DNA of 64,000 bases. Origin: Corylus avellana. Its lineage: Eukaryota > Streptophyta > Magnoliopsida > Fagales > Betulaceae. The position numbers and the translations under genes are program-made. The notes beneath the pieces are model-generated. The model was not told the origin of the DNA, made no database searches, and saw only the letters and a list, made by a program, of their open reading frames with translations. The DNA is taken from assembly GCF_901000735.1 (NCBI RefSeq), contig NC_081546.1:8210254-8274253 (forward strand), read 5' to 3'. This document shows, in pieces, positions 48,101 through 59,100 of the stretch (positions are counted from its first letter, which is position 1; every line of letters starts with the position of its first letter).

Positions 48101-48402
48101 TTAGTTTGTTCACATAACCGAAAATAGAAAATTAAAGAACAGTTTCTTTTATTGATTAACACCAACAACGCTATACTGATTCACTACTGGATATATTTTA
48201 ATCGTTTTAGAAGATCTAATTATTATTTGCAAGTTATGGCATATGCTTCTAGTGTAGCCCTACTTAATTTTACTTAAAATTGAATTCTTGTTTAACTGTT
48301 ATATCAGGACGCGTTGACAATGTGTATGGTGACCGCAACCTCGTCTGTACCCTTCTCCCAGCATCACAAGTTGTTGAAGAGGCAGCGGCAGCCACCGCTT
48401 AG
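42139..48402 (+). CDS. GLDP: Glycine dehydrogenase (decarboxylating) P-protein, mitochondrial, 15 exons
   Basis: P-protein of the glycine cleavage complex: PLP-dependent decarboxylation of glycine with transfer of the aminomethyl group to the lipoyl arm of H-protein; central to leaf photorespiration. Exons: 42139-43377, 43612-43857, 43939-44016, 44104-44204, 44294-44489, 44620-44745, 45372-45557, 45677-45790, 46204-46356, 46739-46927, 47245-47322, 47401-47526, 47620-47718, 47898-48015, 48308-48402. All GT-AG; total 1047 aa, as usual for plants. The N-terminus ([17 protein letters not shown], Arg-rich, few acids) is a mitochondrial presequence. The PLP lysine is K782 in CHLNLHKTF, followed by the glycine-rich [13 protein letters not shown] loop. 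Other family blocks: [60 protein letters not shown]. The end VEEAAAATA is typical. No defect seen. Confidence 0.98.
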
Positions 48403-49535
48403 TCTTCAGCGCCATGCTCCTTGCCCCGAGGTTTCTCTTTTGAAACCGGTTTCTTCTTCCACATGTTGTAAATAAGTTTCCATATTCATGAAAGCCCTTT
48501 GCAGCTGGTGACATACTATTTCTAAGACCATAATGATGATCAGCTGCTACCCTGATAACAATTATTGCTAATTGCAATACAAATTTCGTAATTATTATTG
48601 CCATGTTCCTCTCTAGGCTCTTAGCAAGTATCAAACAGATCCAAATGCTCATGCTAATTGTGATTTCACAAAGCCAAGTTGTATTCTTACACCACAAGTA
48701 TTTTAGCAATAATGAATGGGATAAGACACAACTCCCCTAGGTCCAGGATTCTATCTATCTATCAAGACAAGTAAAGGAAAGGAAAGCACTTGGGCAAAAG
48801 GTTGTCAGACTTTTGGTTACAAGTGCTGTAAGCTGGCTGTGGACAGCCTGGTGATCAAGTAAAAGAAGCTAGCAAGATAGGCCCGCAGATGAAGGCTGAA
48901 TTAATGGATTCTAGCGTGTCTTTTCCAAACACTCGGGGGGATTCGGCTAAGTCAGGTCTGAAAACCACAAAAGGTCCACCCTCGGACCCCAGGGCCGACA
49001 AGATGTTTGAATGGGCGGTCTTTTTGCCATGTACCTAGTTAAGCCCGTGGGCCTGCGGCTAATTAATTTGAGCACTCGAAGTGACTCTTAGTCTAACCTT
49101 CGGGACAGTTGCTTTAATTGGCTACCCTAGGGCAGAAAACTGACCCCAAGGGGTCCATTTTCAGCGGTAGGAGGTTTTGCTAACATGCCAACCAACCTAA
49201 TGTATAGACTGGGGAGGGAGGTGTGGCGGCATGGGCAGAGGGATAATGAGGAGAGACAAGGCGAGGATGTATGATATGGTTAAAAAAGAGAAAGGAAAAA
49301 AAAAGTACATACTTTTAAAATAAATAAATAAATAAATATATATGAGGGGTCGATGAAGTCGAGTATGTCAGATTTTCCGACACCCCAAACCCGACCCATG
49401 TACCAATGCTTTTGAAGTTCCAAAATATTAGAGCCTAACCAATGAGTGGATCGATTTATCTGTGCCCAAACCTCATTCCAAACCTCATTGGTTAGGGTTG
49501 AGACAAATGGGTCGGTTGGTTTAGGCCAACCCTCT
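48403..49535. other. 3' region and intergenic sequence
   Basis: Presumed GLDP 3' UTR to about 48700. 48900-49200 is clearly richer in G and C than its surroundings and reads like repeat sequence (CTTCGGGACAGTTGCTTTAA), but I cannot assign it to rRNA, organelle DNA or a known element. Confidence 0.35.
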
Positions 49536-51360
49536 TGTAGTATCCCATTCTAAACTAGGATTAAGAACATCTTAACAAAATGTTAAGAGATAATAATTAA
49601 GATGGAAATTGGGAAACTGGGTTTGGGAAACACTTGGTGACATATGGTCAAGACCATTCGAATGGCATGCGTAGGATGCCATAAAGGATAAAGGGAAAAC
49701 CCTACCGTTCGAACGATATGGAGACCATTCAAATGGTATGATGGGAAGCCATGTGAGACGAAAGGGAAACCCTACTATTCAGACAATATAAAGTAACCAT
49801 TTGAACGGTATGATGGGAAGTCACACAAGATAAATTGAAAAACCCTAATGTTCTAATGGCACAAGGATCGTTCTAATAGTGACATACTACATGTGATTTA
49901 GATAAGTGACCATTCAAACGGTATGATGGGAAGTCATACAAGATAAATTGAAAAACCCTAGCATTCTAATGACAGAAGAATCGTTCTAAAAGTGACATAC
50001 TACATGGGATTTAGATAAGTCTAAATCCAAAACTTGCATACGCGGAAGGGAGCTTATTTAAAGCCCTTGGATGGAACCCTAACAATCATTTGGTCTTCCA
50101 TAGCCATGAGAAAGAGAGAGAGAGTGTATGTGGATGAGTTCTTGGAGCTTTTTGACTTCAAAGCTACGAGGTAGCTCTCATCCTTTACCTTAGTCCATTG
50201 AGTTATAAGCATGCTTTAATTTAGTTATGATTTTGATAGTGTTTATTGTTTGTGTACGTGGGTGTGTTGAAATAGTGTTGAGATGAAAAAAGGTGAAGGC
50301 TTTTTCAAAGAAAAGTCCTAGCTTTTGGTAGATGGTGTCTCACCCAAATCAACACCAAAATCAAGCCTTAGACCATATGATGAGTAGATCTGGGTTGCCT
50401 TGATGCGTTTTTGGTGAAAAAAAAAAAGACAGGAAAGGAAAGTTGGAAACTTCGTTCTTTGATTGTAAAAATGTTTAGAAGATGATGAATAATGTTAGAA
50501 CGACACCGTTCGGAGGATGGTCGAAGACTATTCTAATAGTGTTGACATTCAAACACTAGTCAAGGACCATCCTAAGAGTGTCTACCATTCAAACAGGGAC
50601 GGTTCTACGAATGCTTGATAGGATGTAGAAAAACTAGAGTTTTAGGTATTATACTAGGGTTTACGACTTAGAAACCCAACAAACAGTGTTCAATGACCGT
50701 TCTACTAGTGGATGACATAATGCAGAAAAACTAGAGTTTTAAGTATTATACTAGGGTTTACGACTTAGAAACCCAACTAATGATAAAATACATTGCAAAC
50801 GAGGGAAATAAGTACTTCGAGGGAGACCTTTTTAAGGACTACTTCACGCAAGGTGAGCAATCTCACGTGAAACCCTAAACAATGACTTTGAACATGCCTA
50901 ATTTGATATAAAATGTGCATCTTTGTACTATCATGAAATGCTTTTATACTGTTAAGGGTTTGTGCATCCCGTAAGACTTCCGGTACAACCCTGTAGGTTA
51001 TAGTCAACAGACGATGCGCATAGCCAATCATTCCCTAGTTGTTCGACTGGGTCGATACCCTGGTTGAGACTCAACTATTGACGCTGTAATTGGTGATCCC
51101 ACCTCGTAGATGGTTCTGTCAGTTGCAATAGCCCTCAGATCCAAAGTATAACCTTGTTGACCTCAACAATTGGGCTATAGCGTAAAGTCCATATAAACTA
51201 CTACGCACATGTCCTAGATTTCTCACTTATTTTTTCTGTGGGTCATGTGACTCATGTCATATTGTCACTATTCACTTCTTTTTTCGGATATATAGTTCAT
51301 TCATGAATAAAACACAATGATATAAACCAATGTAATTTAATCAATAGGTTCTTAGAAAAG
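49536..51360 (+). mobile_element. Probable gypsy LTR or LTR-derived block with internal tandem repeats
   Basis: Starts TGTAGTATCCCATTC, a form common at plant gypsy LTR starts. Internal features: two 113-bp direct repeats (49796-49908, 49909-50021; ACGGTATGATGGGAAGTCA), two ~55-bp repeats at about 50626 and 50721 (AAAAACTAGAGTTTTA), and many AACG/CGTT palindromic words. No coding, no matching CA end or target duplication found, so the right limit is a guess. Confidence 0.45.
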
Positions 51361-53056
51361 TACGAGGCTCACAACATATTACTAAAGAGATTTTATGCAC
51401 AAAAAATGTGCATATGTAGTATTGAAAATAGTCATACTCAAAACCGTAGAACGTTTTAGGCATTCTCACATGGCGATTACTTAACTTGAACGCAAATTCC
51501 AAATATGAAATCCTCAAGAAGTGTTAGATCTTTAATCTGCAATTTTACTCTATCATTAGTCAAGCTCATATGTCATAAAATCATTAATCCTACGTTCTGA
51601 CCTAAACTATTCGAACACTGTGAGTGACCATTGTTGTTAGAGTCGTTCGAAATGTTTATATAGACCCTTTTTAGATTGCAGATGTTGAACACATAAGCTT
51701 TGAGTTCCCTTCCCATTGAAGATTGGTCCATGGCCATGATCCAACCCCACTCTCACTTGGGCATTCCACTCAAAGATGTGCTTGAATAGCTTTGGTCACC
51801 ATGGACCACATTTGGTTAATTAGAAATAAGATAATTCATGAAGACCTCAAGGCACCTTGAAGCTCATCAACTCCTCCCTCAAAGCACACCTTTGTGCTCA
51901 GAGGATGCCTCACCAGCCGAAGAAGATTGGTCTCCTCCCCAAAATTGACTACCTCAAAGGTTTCAAGATATGCATATTATCACGCACATTAAGTTGTTAA
52001 ACATGCCGCTTCTCATATTATGTTTGGAAGCATTCTCACTCATTTTTTCATAATTTTCTCTATTGAATTAGAAGTAGGAATAGCCCCCGTTGTAACTGTT
52101 CCCCTTTCCTATATTTCCTCTATTGAATAGAAAGAAAAAAAAAAGGAGAAAGTCTCTTTAGTGTTTTGGCAGGACATTAATGTTGGTTAAAGGCTTTTGA
52201 AGTTTCGTTTGTTGTTTTGGTTCATGTAGTAATTGTTTTCTCTCCTTACTTACTTTGTTTGCATGTAGTGTTTCCAAGTCTACACAGCTTGCAGCACTTC
52301 TTATTAGTTTTGATTGAAATGAAATTGCTGATTCATCCAAGAAAAACAGAAAGAAAGAAAAGCAGATACCATTCTAAATCTAATCCCCTGTCAACCTTTT
52401 TTTTTTTTTACCTTTCTCTTTTAAAGGGCCCATATTACAACAACCAATAAAAAATCGGATAACTAACAATAAAAAAGAGAAAAAGAAAAAGAAAAAGAAA
52501 TAGAATAATGGGAATACCAATTAAATGTGGTTGCGTGACAAAATTTAAAAAATAAAACAAGCATTAAATTAAAAAGGTAAAGTCAATTCAACGACAAGTC
52601 ACAGGCCTCACGTTCGTCATTATGTACAGCTATAAATTTATCCAGTTCCAAGAGGTACCGAATTTCTCTTTGATTTTTTGCGCAAAACACATTTCGGCTA
52701 TGATTCGCTACCACGGGGGACATGCCTTACAATGCACCCTCTTTAGTGCGCCCCAATCAATTCAACTCATCAGTGTGGATTATCCATGCGCTAAAATGGC
52801 TTTTTTGACTTTTGAGTAGTATTATATTTATACAGAAAACTGGTATTTATTATTATTATTATTATTATTTTTTGTTGGTGATATATTTAGGGGGATGATG
52901 GATATACAGTGCATTGGAGGGAATTGGTGAGCGGTTAATTTAAGTCTTTCAAGTGGTGGTAGCTTGACGAAGAAGGGTGCGCAGGTTAAGCGAATCTGCT
53001 CTGTTCATAGTGGGCGTAGGTTAAGCTCAGTGGAGACGGAGAGAGGAGAAACCTTT
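51361..53056. other. Intergenic; upstream region of the Raf-like kinase gene
   Basis: No gene recognised. 52850-52870 is an ATT microsatellite; the last ~100 bp are G/A-rich and probably 5' UTR of the kinase. A promoter cannot be placed with confidence. Confidence 0.4.
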
Positions 53057-53152
53057 ATGCTTCTAGAGAGAGAGAGGGTTGTGCCGTAGATGATCGATGT
53101 CGAAAATGAAGCATATACTCAGAAAACTTCACATCGGTGGCGGAATCAATGA
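53057..53152 (+). promoter_or_regulatory. Two abutting upstream ORFs before and across the kinase start
   Basis: uORF1 runs 53057-53089 (10 codons plus TAG). uORF2 begins at the very next base, ATG 53090, and runs 20 codons to TGA 53150-53152, overlapping the main ATG (53097) in another frame. A ribosome scanning the leader meets both before the kinase start. Whether they are in the mRNA depends on the unknown transcription start. Confidence 0.6.
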
Positions 53153-56100
53153 GCACCAAAGATTCGGGGAGGCCCGACCCACAACAAACCCGAGTCCCAG
53201 TCCGAGTCCAAGCACGCCCGCTTCGTCTTCTTCGACATCTGGCTCCGCCACAATGGGGAGAATCGGGGCCGTCGAGCCGGCGGATGATCGGACGGCTGTG
53301 GATGGGTGTGTGGATTTCAATCTCTTGGAGGAGGAGTTTCAGATGCAGATGGCCCTAGCAATAAGCGCGTCGGATCCGGACGCGCGCGAGGACCCCGAGA
53401 CGGCTCAGATCAACGCAGCCAAGCGGATTAGCCTTGGGTGCGCCGCTCCAGTCCCTGACAGCCAAGCCGTTGTCAAGTTTCTGTCGCTTCGGTATTGGGT
53501 AGGCCGTGAAATCGATTCCCAAAATTCCACATTTCATCCTTCTTAATGCAATTGTGTGTGAATTGGAGTAAATTAGGTCTTTTTGTGAATTTGTGAATCT
53601 TGTTCTTCTCGTTACGGGTGCTTTCTATTTGGGTTTGTGTTTGGATCATTTCCCTAATTATATGAAATGTGTAGGGTATATTATGTCGTTTTAGGTTTTC
53701 TACTTTGGTGCGCTAGTGTTGGTATTGATGGTTGGTTAATTGCGGATCGATTTTTTTTGTCAATAGGTATCACTTTTATTTATTGATTTTGTCTTGCTAA
53801 GTGGTATCTGGGTGTATGTTATACGAGTTATCTGCTATTTTTTTCATTTTGGATTGTGAATCTGAAGCGTTAGTTGAAAAATGATGTTCTATGGTGCCAT
53901 TCTTTAACTGTAAGTCTCATTTCATGCGTGAGACTGATTTGCTTTTAAATTGGATTGCTCAGCAATTTTTTGTACTTGAGGTTCCTCATCAATCGGTTTT
54001 CTTCCCCCCTGCCTTAGCGTTTCACATGTCTAGTCTGAGGTATAATTCCTTTGTGTGTGGATTGTGGAGGAATTGGGATAAATTGAATGGAAAATACTGT
54101 TGTTCTGTTTTTGCAGTATTTTTTATTTGCGGGTCAAGATTTAATCATAGTAATTGAAATTTTGCTAGCAGCCGTATTATTTACTAGTTATCTATGTCAT
54201 TACTAACTTCTTTTTTTTTTGTTGGGGGGGGGGGGGCAGTGTAGTGATTAGGAAGGGTTGTTTGATTTCTGAATTGTGCATTTCCTTCTTTATGCTATGG
54301 ATATCATTGATTTGCATTGTTGATTTAAATTGTTTTGCAAGCTATAGTAATTTGAGTTATAATTTTTTTTGATAAGTAGTAATAAATTTTAGTTATATAT
54401 TAATTGCTTGTTTCCTTGTATTTCATATTCAACCATGAAGCTGTTTCTTAATGTTGCATATGGGGTTATTTTATGTAGGTCCTATTAATTAATGGGGTTA
54501 TTAATATTTAATTTTCAAGAGTCAATGATGTTATTGTAATTCAATAAATAGATGTTGCTCTAGATTATTTTGAGTAATTCAATTTATAGGCATTGCACCA
54601 GATTATGTTAGGTATGTCAATAAGTGGATGTTGTCCTAGGGTTTAGTCGTGAATCTATTTAAGTAGGATTTGTACTCTAATGGAGGCAGACTCAGGTAGA
54701 ATAAACAAAATTGAATTGATTCTTCTCTCCCTTCTTCTTTTCTCTCTTCCTCTTCTCTTAGCTTCTTCTTTCTTTCTCTTCCCCCTTCCCCTAGCTTCTT
54801 CTTCCTCTCTTTGTCCTAATTTCAGAGTGTATTTGTGTGATTGTCATTAAAAATTGAATGGATGTCTTTTCTCCCCTTTGTCTTCTTCTTCTTTGGCTTC
54901 TTTCTCTCCTACCCCACCTCTCTTTGCTCTCTCCCCTCAACCCTCTTCTTGATATCACTGTTCTTTGGCATCAATTTTGATATTGGAGCCTCTGCGATTG
55001 TCTTCTATCAACAGTCGCATGATCCAATACACCGCAAGCTAGTCGCACTCCTGTACCACCTTTTGCATAACTAAGCGAAATATCTTAATTACGCCTGTTC
55101 TAGTGGAGGTTTTGTTTTCTAGGAATGTGAATCATCAAAATATCAGTTTCAGAATGAAAATGTCTTGAGCTGACTTTCCCATGATATCAGATGGATCATT
55201 TTCTTTTGTATTTTCATTTCTTTAAGTTCTGTAACTAATTTCCAAGTTTTCCTCTTGCAGATCCTTAACATTGTTAACTGTGACGAGATAGACATTTTTA
55301 ATAAATTTCTATTTCTTTTGCATGCAGAGTTATAATGTTGTAAATTATCATGAAAAAGTGATGGACGGATTTTATGATGTATATGGCATTACCTCAAAGT
55401 TGGACACACAAGGGAAGATGCCTTTGTTGGTGGATCTTCAAGCAATATCCATTTCGGATAATGTTGACTATGAAGTTATTTTGGTAAATCGCTTGGCTGA
55501 TCTTGAACTTCAAAAGCTTGAGAAGAGAGCATGTACCATATCCATGGAATGTCCGGTTTCTGAACATGGTCCTATTTTAAGTGGCTTGATTCAGAAAATT
55601 GCTGATCTTGTTGTTGATAGAATGGGTGGTGTGGTGCGTGATGCTGATGAAATGTTGAGAAGGTGGAGCGAGAGGAGTTATGAGTTACGGAATTCTCTGA
55701 ACACTATTATTCTTCCCCTTGGATGTCTTGATATCGGACTTTCACGCCACAGGGCCTTGCTATTTAAGGTTAACATTTTTTGACTTACCTTATATAAACT
55801 GAATTATGAAGAAAATTATTTACTTTTTAACTTACCCTAAGGGATCTTTGTTGCTTAATTTTTATCAAAACTGTCATCACCTTCTTTTATCAAAAATGTT
55901 CCCTGTTCTGTTACCATTTGCTTTGTGATGATCACAAAATGTTTTCATCTTTCGATAAAAAATAAAAATATTGGCAAGAAGTTATTTATTTCATGCTTGT
56001 GGTGCTAGGTACTAGCTGATAGGATTAATCTTCCATGTATGCTGGTCAAAGGAAGCTACTACACTGGCACTGATGATGGAGCTGTGAACTTTATCAAAAT

Positions 56101-59100
56101 GGATAATGGAAGGTGATAACCTCCAGCCATGTTTTTCATTACTTCATTTTGAGGATTATGAAGTCAATTTTGTGATGTGGGCATTTTAGATTGGCATTTT
56201 ACATATGCTATGCATGTTGGGTTTCTTTTCGTTGAGTTAATACCATAACAATGTCAAACTTGATCAAGTCATTTTACATAAGTTATGCATGTTGGGTTTC
56301 TTTTTGTTGAGTTATTCTCATAACATAGAGTCAAACTTGATCAAGTGGGTATTTTAGGATGGAAGTCCACGATCAGAACACAAAAAGAAGGGGTTAAGGA
56401 AGCTGTACATGTATCCCTATACAATACTAACATCTAGACTCTGGATAGCTTGTGCACCTTTTAGAATACACCCTTCAAAATTAACTTAAGTAACTAATGA
56501 CATTATTTCTGCGAGACATTCAACATACTGCAGTTCTCTTACATTACAAAGAATGAATAGTTCTTTACATGGCATATGTACATTCATATATCAGTTGTAT
56601 ATATTTGCCGGAGTAATTTTTGTTCAGAGTCGTAGCTCTTCTTATGTGGTTGGATTTGAATTTTCCTTCATAGTTAAGGACACTTGATTTCCAATGTCAT
56701 AGGCTCTGTATTTTCCATTTTGCTCCTACCATTTCATACAGATGTGTTGTCTAACTTATGAAATGCAACAAGCTTTAAAGGGTCAGGGAACAATTTGACG
56801 TAGTTGATTTGTTGATTTGATGCAGTGAATATATTATTGATCTCATGGGTGCTCCTGGCATCCTAATTCCTGCTGAAGTACCCAACAGTCAGTTACCAAA
56901 TTTTGGATTTGATATGAGGAGTTTTGTGGATGTCTTAGGAACAACCAGAGATATGTCTTTGGCAGTTGACGAAGGAACCAGAACGCTGGCAGTACCACCT
57001 GATCTTGGTAGAGTTCTTGAATTTGGTAGTTCAAAGTCGGATGAAGCTTCAGCTTTAGGCATCCAAACAGAAGAAAATCAAACCGAGAGATTCGAATATC
57101 AGTGGGACAAACTTCTTCCATCACTGCATAAATCATGTGAAAGCTCATCTGGCACACATGGAAAAGCATCATCTGCACAGAAAAAGAAAGTTAAAGATGT
57201 TTCGAAGTATGTAATCAGTGCAGCAAAGAACCCAGAATTTGCTCAGAAACTACATGCTGTTTTGTTAGAAAGTGGTGCATCTCCTCCTCCAGATTTGTTT
57301 TCCGACATAAATCCACATGATCTTGGTGAGCAGAAAGTGCTTGAACCAAATGATATAGTAAATAGTAAAAGTATAGAAAATGAGGTTCAATGTGGTCCTG
57401 ATAAGTTTTTGTCAAACCATGAGCAGTCTCTTGTACCCTATACTAGAGTAGAGCTTTTGAACAATGTTAATTATGATAAGACACAAAAACTGTCTGCAGA
57501 GTGGTTAGCCAAACAACATAAAGAATTGGAGACAAGCACCATTACATCTGATATTTCTTTGCCCTCTGAACCTACAGCTCAGGGATTTGTGCTTATTGGT
57601 AGTGGGACTAATGAACCATTCCAGACTGATGCTATGGGTGTAAATATGGTTACTATTAATCACCCTCAAATGGTTGCAAGACCTTTGCATGAGGAACAAT
57701 TCCATGAATCTTTTTTGGACACTGCAGCTGACTCTTACCAAAGACAACGTAATATTGCCTCAGTCAGTGATGATAAAGAGTGCTTTCAGGATAACATTGG
57801 AAGAGTTTTTAGTGACCTTGAATATGGCAAAGAATCTTCTGTAAAATTACTGGAAGCGACCAACAATGGCCTTGGTGTTGTTTCTGATGCTAATAGTGAG
57901 GGTAGTAACCCAGTGCCGAGGGAGGTTGCAGAATGGGAAATTCGATGGGAGGATCTACAGATTGGTGAACGAATTGGTATTGGTAAGATTTTCTCTCTCT
58001 GAATTTTTTCAGTATCATGGAAAGGAAAAGGGATGAATGGGTAATTTAGACAATGTATTGTTATGTTAGACATTAAGTTTGGAAAAGTCTGTTTTGTCAC
58101 GTTTTCCATAAGGCCGTGTTACTGTTTTTGTGTGTGATAAAGGTATTTTTGGTTTATATATGTTCTCTTTCATTTTAGGTAGTACTGAAGCTGATTGAAT
58201 GTCATAATTCGTTAGCTGATTTTTTTCTTCTTGAGTAGTTAAAACTCATCCTTTGTCAAACATTTGATTAGAGGGCCAATTTTAGGAGAAATGGGCAGAC
58301 TTCTCTCCCTTCTCTGGATTCAAACTAAGACCATGCATATGGCTTGAGCAGATACCCATAGCAAATGAGTGGATGGTTTGTATCTGTTTAATCTAGTCTG
58401 TGATTAATATTGGCACTCGTATCATATTCAACTTTTTTTTTTTGATAAATAAGTAATTCATTAAAAAGCGTAGAGGGGCGCAACCTTAGTATACAGGAAA
58501 CTTTATCCAATAGGTTAAGACATAGGGGGGCATTGGATATAATTGGAACTGCTTGAGAAGAGGGTATTGCTTAGCTTCAAAATCTTTTTCTTCTGCTGGA
58601 TATTGCTCTTGTTCTGAAAGATGATCTTTTTTTTCCCTCTCTAAGAGAATGTTATGATCCTAGTCCTAAATACATATAGATACACGTGTATGCTTTACAC
58701 AACTTGGAATAACATATTAGAAGTGGCATTGTAACCTGTAAGTTAGCGTTAAATCTGTTTACTTTAGATTTGATGCCCATTTACATTGTAGGGCTGTGTT
58801 CAGATCTGATTGCAGTAGTAATTGGTATCACATATATTCTTGTTAGCTGGTATGTCACACGCACTGGGTGGGTCTTGAACTGACAATGAAACCCTCCACC
58901 CCATTTTTGTAGGGGGAGATGGAGCCATTTGAGCTGGAACTCTTTGGCAAACTAGAACACTGGATGATGATAATATTCTCAACCTTCTATAGCATATCTC
59001 TCATAGTTCTATGATAATTATATTACTTATCGCTTATCAAAAAAAATTTATATTGCTATATTAATTTATGCATAAAGATGTTATCAATTTTAGTTGGTTT

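Noticed and set aside
48900..49200. rRNA or organelle DNA insert
   Set aside because: Some words (CTTCGGGACAGTTG) looked rRNA-like, but I could not line the stretch up with any 18S, 25S, plastid or mitochondrial rRNA I know.
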